A DNA stretch of 64,000 nucleotides from positions 980,183 through 1,044,182 of the forward strand of contig CANKYU010000001.1 of the NCBI GenBank assembly GCA_947488295.1, written 5' to 3'. The stretch is from an uncultured Anderseniella sp. (lineage in GTDB: Bacteria > Pseudomonadota > Alphaproteobacteria > Rhizobiales > Aestuariivirgaceae). Positions 25,936-34,799 of this stretch are shown here, in pieces (within the stretch, counting starts at the first letter, position 1; every line of letters starts with the position of its first letter). The notes under the pieces are model-generated. The model was given only the letters and a program-made list of their open reading frames with translations. It had not been told where the DNA came from and made no database searches. A program made the position numbers and the translations under genes.

Positions 25936-28900
25936 TCAGGATCTGCGCCCGAAAAACCGACCGAAGGCACCGGCCCGGCTCTTGGGTCCGGGTTGCGGAA
26001 TGGACGCGCAGTCCCGGGCCAGTTGCTCAAGAGTGTTGGTCAGTATCTTGCGAGGGTTCAATCTGACATTCATCTGCTTCTCGATCGCGTCGATGGCCTG
26101 AATGGCAAGCAGGGAATGCCCGCCGAGTTCAAAGAAGTTATCCGTCTTGCTGACAACCTCGACGTTCAGCAGGGACCCCCAGATCCTGGCCAGGGCGCAC
26201 TCGGTTTCAGTCGATGGAGGCACAGCGTCTGACCGTTTTTCGCGAGTGACCTGTGTCTGCTCAAGCTGCTGCCTGTCGAGTTTGCCGTTAGGCAGGCAGG
26301 GCAAATGCGGAACGGCCACGAAATGGGCGGGGATCATGAAATCCGGCAGCTGTGTTTTCAGTTCAGCGGACAGATCGTCGGACAGGTTGTCACCGGTCGT
26401 CGAAACATGAAAGCCGACAATGACGGCATTCGGGGTATTTGCGTGCTGAACCACTGCCGCAGCCGCAACAACGTCTGGAAGCCGCTGCATGCAGGCCTCG
26501 ATCTCGCCAAGTTCGATGCGAAAACCCCTGACCTTGACCTGACTGTCACCGCGTCCCAGAAATTCCAGCCGGCCATCGTCCATCAGCCGAACCAGATCTC
26601 CGGTCTTGTAGACATCGACCGGTCGATGATCCACTCCGGGCATCTTTATGAACCTGTCCTGGTTCAATGCGGGTTGTCCGAGGTAGCCGCTTGTTACTCC
26701 CAGGCCTCCGATTGCCAGTTCGCCAACAACTCCCGGCGGCACAACAGCTCCACGCGGATCCAGCACATAGGCGGTCTGGTTGGCGAGCGGTGTGCCGATC
26801 AGGTTGGCGTCGTCGGGGGTGGTGATGTTGCACACCGACGACCAGATCGTCGTTTCGGTCGGGCCGTACATGTTGAACAGCGGTGCCTGCGTCAGGCCCT
26901 GCAGCTGATGAACAAGTTCCTTTGACAATGGCTCGCCGCCGACCATGAGGCAGCTGAGGTTGTTGAGCGCGGCCGCGGCTTCAGATTCGTGCAGTATCAT
27001 CGTTGCCCGGGACGGTGTGCATTGCAGGTGGGTCACTCCATGATGCACGATCGCCTGCGATACGGACGGAGTCTCCTGCTCATCTGCATTGGACGCCGTT
27101 CTGACTTCGTTCAGGAATGGCAGGTGTTTCATCACCGTGCTCTCGTCGATCCCGAAATCGATCAGGCAGCCAATTTCATCAACGCCCGCTTCTTTCAAGG
27201 TATCGGCAAACTCGACACACTTTTCGACGGAACCCAACATGCTGTTGCTGTTGTAATAGCGTTCAAACGCGAACTCGAGCAGACCATCGACATCCTGAGG
27301 ATCGGCATGCGCAAAGAAGTCGTCGATGGTGCGTTCACCTTCGGAGGAGAACTTCTGGAATGTCGGAAACTGCCAGGCGGCATCCTTGATGAGCGCCAGT
27401 GCGCTTTTCAGGTAGTTCTTCATCGGTTCGCGGCAGATACGCCTGGCATCCTGCTCGGATGCGGCAACGAAGGTGTGAACCATCACGGTTACATGGCCGT
27501 CGCCCGGTCGACCGCTGGCTCGCCATGCATCGCGGTAAATTTCGATTTTTTCCGCGACCTTGTCTATGTTCTGGCCCAGCAGATGAGTGAGGATATGGGC
27601 GCCGATCTCGCCGGCCTGACGGAATGTGTCCGGATTACCCGCCGCCGTAACCCAGATCGGCAGCTCCTGCTGGACAGGCCGGGGAAGCGATTTGACATCC
27701 ACCGGGCCCTTGGGCCCTGTGAAAGTGACGCTGTCACCGCGCCACAGGGCACGGACTTGCTCAATGGATTCAAACATCAGGTCCTTGGCATTGGCGAAGT
27801 TCTCCGGCTTCAGGACGAAGTCGTTCGGGCTCCACCCCGCAGCCATCGACAAACCGACACGGCCACCCGACAGGTTGTCGACAACCGACCATTCTTCCGC
27901 AACACGCACCGGATGATGGAGAGGCAGCACACAACTGCCGGCTCGTATTGCCACACGCCTGGTGGTTGCGGCTATTGCAGCACTGATTACCGATGGGTTC
28001 GGATAGTAACCGCCAAAGCTGCCAAAGTGCCGTTCAGGGGTCCAGACAGCCTCAAAATCGTTCGTATCGGCGTATTTCGAAGCCTGCAGTACGAGACTAT
28101 ATGGAGATCCTTCCAGCGGTTTGGTCTCCGCGATGTTCCAGAAAAACAGGCTGAAACCGATCGGCTGACCTGGCAGCCTTGTGTTCACGCCATCAGCATC
28201 TTCATCATGAAGGACGACCGTAAACCCGCGGCAGAGGGTCCAGAACAGCTCAAGCACTGAAATATCGAAAGAGATACTGGTGGTTGCCAGCAACGTCCCG
28301 GCCTCCGGTCCGATACGCTCATCCATGCCAACGAAAAAGTTGTGCACATTGTCGTGGCGAACCTGAACGCCTTTCGGTTTGCCGGTGGAACCGGAAGTGT
28401 AAATCACGTACATCAGATCCGATGGCTTGCAGGATGCAGGCAGGGACACATCGCGTCCTGGGTGCCTGGACAGATCGGTGCACTGAACCATTTGCACAGC
28501 GTCACTCGACCACGCCGGTGCATGATCGACCACGATCATCTTGGGTTTGCAGTCGGCAATTATGAACTGCAGGCGGTTTGGCGGATAATTGCGGTCGAGC
28601 GGCACATAGGCTGCGCCTGCCTTGATCACACCCATCAGTACCGCAAGCAGTTCAGCGCTGCGGCTCATCATCACGCCGACAAGATCGCCAGGCCCGACAC
28701 CGTTTGCCAACAACGCGACGGCCATCTGATCGCTTTCCTGATCAAGTTGCTGGTATGTCAGCAGCTTGTCGCCACCTATGACGGCATCGCGGTCCGGCGA
28801 CGCCTGCGCCTGTTTGCGAAACAGGGCGTGCACGGTCTGCACATCAAAATCTGTTCGCGTGGAGTTTATCCGTTTAAGAAGATCGCGGTCGTCATTGGTC

Positions 28901-30516
28901 AGCGTCGGACAGGCGGCGATGCTGCTTGCGGGGTCCTTGCCGAGATTTTTCAGCATGATCCGAAATCGCTCGACGAAGCCGGCGAATGTACCGGGTTCAA
29001 AAATGCCGGTGGAGGAGATGCGCAATCCATCTCCTGTCTCCGACATTGTGAACATCAAGCGGCGTGCGTCGCGCCCCGGCGCGTCCTGACGGGTGTCACT
29101 GCTCAACGAAAACTCGCAACTGGGAAGTTCAGAAATTTGCTCAAGCTTGTCGTGCAGCGAAGGGTACCTCAATCCGATATCGACCAACGGTGGGGCACGC
29201 TTGAGAGTGGCTTCTAGATCCTGCCTTACGGTGTTCAGCAGATCATCTGCGGTGCCCTCCCAGTCAGGTCGCACACTGAATGGCACGCAGCCCAGAAAAT
29301 AGTCATCGAAGCATTGCCGCTCATCCGTGTCGCGATGAACCCAGAAGTCGATCCGGTCACTTTGGAAGCTGCGACCGAGGTATGCCGCAACCAAGCCAAG
29401 CGCAGCAGCCGGTCCCTGCAGCGCACTGGGCAATTCCACAGAATCTTCCAGCACCTCGTCGCTGCCAGACTGCGGCAGATCGGGGACGGCAAAGCCTTCC
29501 AGCTGCGAAACCCATTGGCTTTCCTCACGGGCGGAACGGCGAACCCTGTCGTCAAGTTCGTCGGCTTCACCATCAGCCATGCCCGGCAGCACATGCCCGG
29601 CTTCAAGTCCGCAGTCGGCAGTCAGTCTTACGCGGTCTCCCGCCATAGGAATCGGCGTGCCGGACAAGCCGCACAGCTTCGATATTCTAACGTCATGTGT
29701 GGCCGTCGCGATCCGGGCCCAGTTATTGGCAACCGCAATGATCGTACCCGGTTCTCTGACACTCCTGTCGGGGAGAATGGCCATTTTGCCAACGGCAGCC
29801 AGGCCGGTAGGCAGCCTGATCTTGGGCGTGCCCATGGGGTTTTCATAAGGTCCGAACTCCAGGCTGCGAACCAGTCCGTCGATGCATCCGGCGCTGCTGT
29901 TCCAGGGCAGGCTGCAGGCAGCATTGGGCCGTTTCCATCTGGAGTAGTACCGGCGCTCGGCTGTGTCTGATTGTGCTGTTCGGCGCAACGAACCGGTTTC
30001 CATCTGATCCAGCAGCTTCTGAAAACTCCGAAAGCCTGCGTGGAAACATCTGGTGTTCAGTGAAACTGACGTTTCATCCGCTTCAAGTTCGAATTGTTCA
30101 GATTCAAGTACATCACCGTGATCTACTTCGGATACCATCTCGTGCCAGGTAACGCCATATCCGGTAAGGCGCTGCAAGACCGCCCAGGACGGATTATTGA
30201 CACCTGAGACGTCCGGCAGCGGTCCATCGTGAAAATTGATCGCAGCTATCGCCGGAAGTGCCAGTTCATCTGCGGTAAGTAACCGGAGGTTGGCGACACT
30301 CAACAGGTAATCGAATGGACGCAGTTGCGAAAGCTGCTCGCGCGTGACGACCGAAACGTTGTTTTCCGTTGTCCACATCCTGACCGGTGACGCGTCGGTT
30401 ACGAGACCAACGATCTGATGGGACCGTTCAAGCAGCTCGGCTGCACAGGCAATTGTCAATGACTGGTCACCAATCACCGCAAACCGTTTTGAGACAGGGC
30501 TCATATTGATACTCAC
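25936..30516 (-). CDS. NRPS: formyltransferase-like, partial condensation, adenylation split by luciferase-like monooxygenase, carrier
   Basis: A 1526-residue megaenzyme. Residues about 10-310: formyltransferase-like fold with AAINFHDGPLPDVSG, GVTWHEM and VDHGDV giving the N-H-D triad. About 330-540: condensation-like remnant without HHxxxDG. From 558: adenylation domain with YTSGSTGKPKG (706) and FDISVLE (750); about 785-1130 is an FMN-dependent luciferase-like monooxygenase of the MupA/Atu3671 type (VWTPERHFGSFGGYYPNPSV, GWSPNDF, LPIWVTAAGNP); adenylation resumes with NMYGPTETT (1215), YKTGDL (1303) and PNGKLDR (1409). Carrier domain: NFFELGGHSLLAIQ with Ser about 1468. No thioesterase. Start GTG 30516 or ATG 30504. 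Likely activates, possibly oxygenates and formylates one amino acid. Product unknown. Confidence 0.9.
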   Translation of the reverse strand: MSINMSPVSKRFAVIGDQSLTIACAAELLERSHQIVGLVTDASPVRMWTTENNVSVVTREQLSQLRPFDYLLSVANLRLLTADELALPAIAAINFHDGPLPDVSGVNNPSWAVLQRLTGYGVTWHEMVSEVDHGDVLESEQFELEADETSVSLNTRCFHAGFRSFQKLLDQMETGSLRRTAQSDTAERRYYSRWKRPNAACSLPWNSSAGCIDGLVRSLEFGPYENPMGTPKIRLPTGLAAVGKMAILPDRSVREPGTIIAVANNWARIATATHDVRISKLCGLSGTPIPMAGDRVRLTADCGLEAGHVLPGMADGEADELDDRVRRSAREESQWVSQLEGFAVPDLPQSGSDEVLEDSVELPSALQGPAAALGLVAAYLGRSFQSDRIDFWVHRDTDERQCFDDYFLGCVPFSVRPDWEGTADDLLNTVRQDLEATLKRAPPLVDIGLRYPSLHDKLEQISELPSCEFSLSSDTRQDAPGRDARRLMFTMSETGDGLRISSTGIFEPGTFAGFVERFRIMLKNLGKDPASSIAACPTLTNDDRDLLKRINSTRTDFDVQTVHALFRKQAQASPDRDAVIGGDKLLTYQQLDQESDQMAVALLANGVGPGDLVGVMMSRSAELLAVLMGVIKAGAAYVPLDRNYPPNRLQFIIADCKPKMIVVDHAPAWSSDAVQMVQCTDLSRHPGRDVSLPASCKPSDLMYVIYTSGSTGKPKGVQVRHDNVHNFFVGMDERIGPEAGTLLATTSISFDISVLELFWTLCRGFTVVLHDEDADGVNTRLPGQPIGFSLFFWNIAETKPLEGSPYSLVLQASKYADTNDFEAVWTPERHFGSFGGYYPNPSVISAAIAATTRRVAIRAGSCVLPLHHPVRVAEEWSVVDNLSGGRVGLSMAAGWSPNDFVLKPENFANAKDLMFESIEQVRALWRGDSVTFTGPKGPVDVKSLPRPVQQELPIWVTAAGNPDTFRQAGEIGAHILTHLLGQNIDKVAEKIEIYRDAWRASGRPGDGHVTVMVHTFVAASEQDARRICREPMKNYLKSALALIKDAAWQFPTFQKFSSEGERTIDDFFAHADPQDVDGLLEFAFERYYNSNSMLGSVEKCVEFADTLKEAGVDEIGCLIDFGIDESTVMKHLPFLNEVRTASNADEQETPSVSQAIVHHGVTHLQCTPSRATMILHESEAAAALNNLSCLMVGGEPLSKELVHQLQGLTQAPLFNMYGPTETTIWSSVCNITTPDDANLIGTPLANQTAYVLDPRGAVVPPGVVGELAIGGLGVTSGYLGQPALNQDRFIKMPGVDHRPVDVYKTGDLVRLMDDGRLEFLGRGDSQVKVRGFRIELGEIEACMQRLPDVVAAAAVVQHANTPNAVIVGFHVSTTGDNLSDDLSAELKTQLPDFMIPAHFVAVPHLPCLPNGKLDRQQLEQTQVTREKRSDAVPPSTETECALARIWGSLLNVEVVSKTDNFFELGGHSLLAIQAIDAIEKQMNVRLNPRKILTNTLEQLARDCASIPQPGPKSRAGAFGRFFGRRS

Positions 30517-30712
30517 ATTTCTTCGAGTTCATGGCGGGCAGACCATCGCCGGCAGCATTCGTCGAACGCGATACTTGTAAGTGTTGCCTGGCGCGATGTT
30601 CCGGACATCCGTTATTTCCGCTGTACGTCGTATAGACTAGACAAATTACCCCGGGGTCCGGAACTTCTAATAAGAGGTATAGAAGAGGGGCCGTCCAAGA
30701 CTTAAGATAAGC
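30517..30712. promoter_or_regulatory. Divergent promoter region of NRPS and hydrolase operons
   Basis: A 196-base gap between divergent starts must hold promoters for both directions. It includes the palindrome ACCCCGGGGT near 30650. I see no confident -35/-10 pair or known iron box. Confidence 0.4.
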
Positions 30713-31447
30713 GTGAAAAACCTGAATTCGGATCTAGTTGACATGCTGCCAGCTTATTTTGGAGACCCTCCCGACTTCTTCGGCATCACCCACATGAGCG
30801 AGACAACCAGGCGGTCGCACTCGCTTATCATCTGTCAACCGCTGCTGGGCGAAGCCATCTGGACCCATTGGGCGTTAAAGCAGATTGCGCAGTGGGCCGC
30901 GCAGGAGGGATATGACGTATTCCGCTTCGATTTCTCCGGTACCGGCAATTCGATGGTCGATTCAACCAGCGTCGGACTGGCGAGCTGGACCGGTGATGTC
31001 GACAGGGCGCTGGATCTCATGCAGGAACGCAGCGGTAACAGCCGGGTGTCGGTTCTGGCCGTCCGTCTGGGGTTCGCCCTTGCTGCTTCCGTCAGTTTTC
31101 GCCGAGACATTGAAAATCTCGTAGGATGGGATCCGGTCCTTGATGGGCGGACCTGGCTTGCCGACCGGAAAATCGATCTGGAAAACCACAGTGACGGTAC
31201 GGTCGACTTGCAGGGAATTGCCCTGCAAGTCGGCTTTATTGCCGAACTCGAAGCTCTGGAGACCCGCAATGTCGACAGCGTTCAGTCCAGCGCGATAACA
31301 ACCGCGGGCCATAGCTGGGATTACCCCCCGGAGCACATGGGCATAGATGTGGTCAAATCACCCGATGCCTGGAACTGGCGTGAACCTCTGCCGGCGCTGT
31401 TTTACGCCCATGAGTCAGTACGCCTCATCTGCGAGCAACTGTCTTGA
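30713..31447 (+). CDS. Alpha/beta-hydrolase-fold protein with Arg at the nucleophile elbow
   Basis: A 244-residue protein with oxyanion-side strand SLIICQPLLGEAIWTHW, then GYDVFRFDFSGTGNS and the elbow VSVLAVRLGFALA, where the usual G-x-S-x-G serine is replaced by Arg. This recalls the hydrolases found with exosortase-A loci, which also read GLRLGA-like at this point. It may therefore be non-hydrolytic or act only with its neighbour. Start GTG 30713 (or ATG 30743); the stop overlaps the next gene by four bases. It is divergent from the NRPS gene, and I infer a role in handling or releasing the carrier-bound product. Confidence 0.75.
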   Translation: MKNLNSDLVDMLPAYFGDPPDFFGITHMSETTRRSHSLIICQPLLGEAIWTHWALKQIAQWAAQEGYDVFRFDFSGTGNSMVDSTSVGLASWTGDVDRALDLMQERSGNSRVSVLAVRLGFALAASVSFRRDIENLVGWDPVLDGRTWLADRKIDLENHSDGTVDLQGIALQVGFIAELEALETRNVDSVQSSAITTAGHSWDYPPEHMGIDVVKSPDAWNWREPLPALFYAHESVRLICEQLS

Positions 31448-32247
31448 GAGAAACCGCACACCTTTTCGGCACCGAACAGTCGCTTTTCGGCGTTGTAACC
31501 CACCCGCAAGAGGGCAGTGCCTCGCGAACGGGGGTTGTCATTCTGAACGCGGGCCAGGTCCATCATGTGGGTCCCAACCGGGTCCATGCAGGTGTCGCAA
31601 GGCATCTGGCCGGGGCAGGTTTCATCACCGCCAGGATAGATCAGTCGGGCAAGGGTGAAAGCCCGGTGCGCAGTGGTCTGGTCAGAACCGAATCCCTGGT
31701 GCGGGATTTTGACGATGTGGAAAGTTACATGTCGAGCCTGGGTGTTGATCGATATGTAATATTCGGTCTGTGTTCAGGCGCGGACGATGCACTGATCATT
31801 GCGCATCAGCGTCAGCAAGTGTCGGGGCTGGCGCTGCTCGACAGTTTCGTCGAGCACAATCGGCTTCGTTATGTCGACTATGTGCTGAGGACGGCATTGG
31901 ATTTTTACTGGGTCCGGCATGCGCCGCGGAACGTTGTGCCGAGGGTCAAGGGGCTGTTGCTGAACAAAGGCAATCAGGTAGACGTTCGGGATTGGGATGA
32001 GCCTGAAGTCATGAACGGTTACTACAATGATTTCATCGATCGCGGTGGCAATCTCATTGCGATCTTTACCCATGGTGCGAGGTACTATTCCAGGCGTGGG
32101 CAACTGGCGAGTGCGCTCGGCGCCTCGCGCGGCCTGAAGGAAATCTACCTCAAGGATGCCTCGCACACATATTGTGAAAGAGCGCACCGGGAGAGCATGT
32201 ATTCACACATCTCGGAATGGATGCTGCAGACGTTTCCGGAGAATTGA
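31444..32247 (+). CDS. Alpha/beta-hydrolase with Cys at the nucleophile position
   Basis: A 267-residue serine-aminopeptidase-like alpha/beta hydrolase. VVILNAGQVHHVGPNRVH and FITARIDQSGKGES form the core strands; the elbow is FGLCSGADDA, so the G-x-Nu-x-G nucleophile is Cys if aligned on GLCSG. A catalytic-type His appears late in KDASHTYCERAHR. It begins with a TTG overlapping the previous stop (TTGA), showing tight coupling of the two hydrolases. Together they could replace the missing NRPS thioesterase, but this is inference. It resembles exosortase-A-associated hydrolases, yet no exosortase is in the window. Confidence 0.78.
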   Translation: MRETAHLFGTEQSLFGVVTHPQEGSASRTGVVILNAGQVHHVGPNRVHAGVARHLAGAGFITARIDQSGKGESPVRSGLVRTESLVRDFDDVESYMSSLGVDRYVIFGLCSGADDALIIAHQRQQVSGLALLDSFVEHNRLRYVDYVLRTALDFYWVRHAPRNVVPRVKGLLLNKGNQVDVRDWDEPEVMNGYYNDFIDRGGNLIAIFTHGARYYSRRGQLASALGASRGLKEIYLKDASHTYCERAHRESMYSHISEWMLQTFPEN

Positions 32248-32375
32248 ACCAGACCTGTACCGGCGAGACGGTCTTGCGTTCTGCTACCTCGTAAGAGCTA
32301 CCGCGAAAAGGTCTGTGGCGCCTGTTGCAGATAGTGTCCATCGCCCGTCTGCGCCACTGGCAGGACCGGCGTGTC

Positions 32376-34199
32376 TCACTCGACAGTGACCGACTTGGCC
32401 AGGTTTCTTGGCTGATCGATGTCGGTGCCCATGAAAACGGCGGCATGATAGGCGAGCAGCTGTACCGGAATTGCATAGAGAATTGGATTGACGAAGGCAT
32501 TGGCCCTGGGCACGCGGAACTGTTCGAACGCGCCTGAACCATTGCCATTGCCGTCGATATCGTCCGTCAGGAGCACGATCTGACCACCACGCGCCATGAC
32601 CTCTTCCATGTTGGAGACCGTCTTTTCATAAAGAGCGTCGTGCGGCGCGATAACGATCACGCGGACCTGCTTGTCGATCAGTGCGATGGGGCCGTGCTTC
32701 AGTTCGCCGGCAGCGTAGCCTTCGGCGTGGATATAGGAAATCTCCTTCAGTTTCAGCGCACCCTCAAGTGCGATCGGGAAATTGATACCGCGGCCGAGGA
32801 ACAGTACATCGGTGGCGCTGGTGAGCGTTTTGGCGATGCGTTTCAGGTCGCCCTCGTGGCGCAGCATATCGGCAATCTGGCGCGGTACCTTGAGCAATGC
32901 CGACACAAGCTCTCGTTCCTGTTCAACGGTTATCGTCTTCCGTTCGCGGGCAGCAGCCAGCGCCAGACAGGCCAGCACGGTGAGTTGGCAGGTGAAGGCC
33001 TTGGTTGAAGCGACGCCGACTTCCGGTCCGGCATAAGTGGGCATGATCGCATCGCTGTCGCGTGCTATGGATGAGTCCTGCACATTGACAACACCAAGCG
33101 TATGCTGGCCCTGGCTGGCACAATACCTCAGCGCCGCCAGGGTATCGGCGGTCTCGCCGGACTGGGAGATGACCACTGATAACCCGCCTTGCGCCAACGG
33201 GGCCTCGCGGTATCGGAATTCCGATGCGATGTCGATATCGACAGGCAGGCGTGCGATTTTTTCGAACCAGTATTTTGCGACAAGGCCCGCATAGTAGGCT
33301 GTACCGCATGCTGTGATGGTCAGGCGCGACAAATCGGCAAAGCTGAACGGCAGTTCCGGCAGCTTCACCCGCTTTTCAGCCATGTCGACATATTCGCCAA
33401 GCGTGTGCCCGATGACTTCCGGTTGCTCGGCGATCTCCTTGGCCATAAAATGTCGATGGTTGCCCTTGTCCGCCATATAGGTGGTGGCTTGTGTGAAACG
33501 GGCGGGACGTTCGACAGGTGTGCCGTCCTCATCGAAAATGCGGGCGGACTTGCGGGTCAGGATCACCCAGTCACCCTCATCCAGAAACGTTACCTGGTTG
33601 GTGAACGGCGCAAGGGCGACCGCATCGGACCCCAGAAACATCTCAGCTTTGCCATGGCCGATTGCCAGCGGACTGCCGCGCCTGGCGCCAATCATCAGGT
33701 CCTGCTCGCCGGAGAAAATGATGCCGAGGGCAAAAGCGCCGTCGAGGCGCTTGAGTGTGGCCTGCACGGCATCGGCGGGAGATTTGCCGGCGGCAAGTTC
33801 ACGGGAAATCATCTGAACGATGACTTCCGTGTCGGTCTCGGTCTCAAAAACGTGCCCGGCTTGTTCAAGCTCCTGGCGCAGTTCGCGGAAGTTCTCGATA
33901 ATGCCGTTGTGCACCACCGCAACGCCTCTTGCGGCGTGGGGATGAGCGTTGTTCTCGGTCGGCGCGCCATGGGTTGCCCAGCGGGTATGACCGATACCCG
34001 TGGTTCCGGCGAGAGGGCGGGCGGCCACCACCCCCCGAAGGTTGTTGAGTTTGCCAGGTGCGCGCTGGCGCACGAGTTCGCCGTCCTCAAGTGTTGCAAT
34101 GCCGGCGGAGTCGTAGCCACGATACTCAAGCCTGCGCAAGGCATCCAGCATCAACGGCGCGACCGGTTGTGAACCAAGTATTCCAACAATACCGCACAT
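32376..34199 (-). CDS. glmS: Glutamine-fructose-6-phosphate aminotransferase (isomerizing)
   Basis: Makes glucosamine-6-phosphate from fructose-6-phosphate and glutamine, the entry to UDP-GlcNAc. The 607-residue protein has the N-terminal nucleophile in MCGIVGILGSQ, the class II glutaminase domain (TRWATHGAPTENNAHPH) and two SIS domains (SQSGETADTLAALRYC; EGYAAGELKHGPIALID), ending RNLAKSVTVE as usual. AGGAGG lies nine bases before ATG 34199. It precedes the UDP-GlcNAc-using polysaccharide locus and is divergent from it, so its supply role there is plausible. Confidence 0.96.
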   Translation of the reverse strand: MCGIVGILGSQPVAPLMLDALRRLEYRGYDSAGIATLEDGELVRQRAPGKLNNLRGVVAARPLAGTTGIGHTRWATHGAPTENNAHPHAARGVAVVHNGIIENFRELRQELEQAGHVFETETDTEVIVQMISRELAAGKSPADAVQATLKRLDGAFALGIIFSGEQDLMIGARRGSPLAIGHGKAEMFLGSDAVALAPFTNQVTFLDEGDWVILTRKSARIFDEDGTPVERPARFTQATTYMADKGNHRHFMAKEIAEQPEVIGHTLGEYVDMAEKRVKLPELPFSFADLSRLTITACGTAYYAGLVAKYWFEKIARLPVDIDIASEFRYREAPLAQGGLSVVISQSGETADTLAALRYCASQGQHTLGVVNVQDSSIARDSDAIMPTYAGPEVGVASTKAFTCQLTVLACLALAAARERKTITVEQERELVSALLKVPRQIADMLRHEGDLKRIAKTLTSATDVLFLGRGINFPIALEGALKLKEISYIHAEGYAAGELKHGPIALIDKQVRVIVIAPHDALYEKTVSNMEEVMARGGQIVLLTDDIDGNGNGSGAFEQFRVPRANAFVNPILYAIPVQLLAYHAAVFMGTDIDQPRNLAKSVTVE

Positions 34200-34537
34200 T
34201 TGATCAGCCTCCTGATGCCCGCGGCCTGTATGGTTCCTGCGTGGGTGCGTTCGCCTTGTTCAGGCCTGGCCCTGGCACGCTTCCAATGCAGCCACCGCGG
34301 GGGGCAGCAATCCGGTGCGCGCCGATTTCCCATTCGTACCATCAACACACTCCGGCTGATAACTGAGCGTAAGTCTCGACATCGCGTTATTTGGCGGTAT
34401 GCACAACGGGGTAGGGTTACCCGCAACTGCGTTGTTGGGCATTATTGCGCATCAGTCTCCGACCGGCCGGTTCGCCTGGTGGCTTCGGCAGCGCGATGAC
34501 AATGGATCGATGGTGGTACTGGGTACGCAAAAGACAA

Positions 34538-34566
34538 TTGACGTTTGGTGAGATTTTCCACTTAAT
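34538..34566 (+). promoter_or_regulatory. Sigma70-like promoter of LuxR gene 1
   Basis: TTGACG at 34538-34543, 17-base spacer, CTTAAT at 34561-34566. The same arrangement is present in copy 2 with TTTAAT. Transcription would start near 34573, giving a leader of about 225 bases. Confidence 0.65.
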
Positions 34567-34572
34567 TGCGGC

Positions 34573-34799
34573 CACTAAAGCGTCCACTTTGGTGAAGTGG
34601 TCGGGGTGTAACGGGTTCCAATTCTAATACTCACTGGCATTTCAGTGCATTGCACTGATGAACCGGTGAAGCGTTGTATGACTGCCCGGTTGGCAGTGAC
34701 GCCCGGGGCTTGCCCTGATCCACGGATGCAACATCCGGTGGAGGCATAGGTTTGTAAGTTGGTATGAGTTTGGGGGGAGAAAGTGAGACCGCATTCAAC
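34573..34799 (+). promoter_or_regulatory. Structured 5' leader of LuxR gene 1 with dyads
   Basis: Contains CCACTTTGGTGAAGTGG (34584-34600), the 15-bp perfect dyad CAGTGCATTGCACTG (34643-34657), hairpin ACTGCC/GGCAGT (34681-34697) and hairpin CGGATG/CATCCG with a three-base loop (34723-34737), then a purine-rich GGGGGGAGAAAG before the start. All recur in copy 2 with small changes. The dyads could be regulator sites or RNA hairpins. Confidence 0.55.

Larger units (their letters stand above)
34200..34799. other. Divergent intergenic region with duplicated promoter-leader segment
   Basis: About 600 bases between glmS and the first LuxR-type gene. From about 34395 to the gene start the sequence closely matches 41684-42088 upstream of the second regulator. 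It contains the promoter and leader listed separately; ORFs in it are not supported. Confidence 0.7.

Noticed and set aside
26989..28260. 423-codon plus-strand ORF
   Set aside because: Antisense to the luciferase-like domain of the NRPS; no recognisable motif.
33189..34172. 327-codon plus-strand ORF
   Set aside because: Antisense to glmS.
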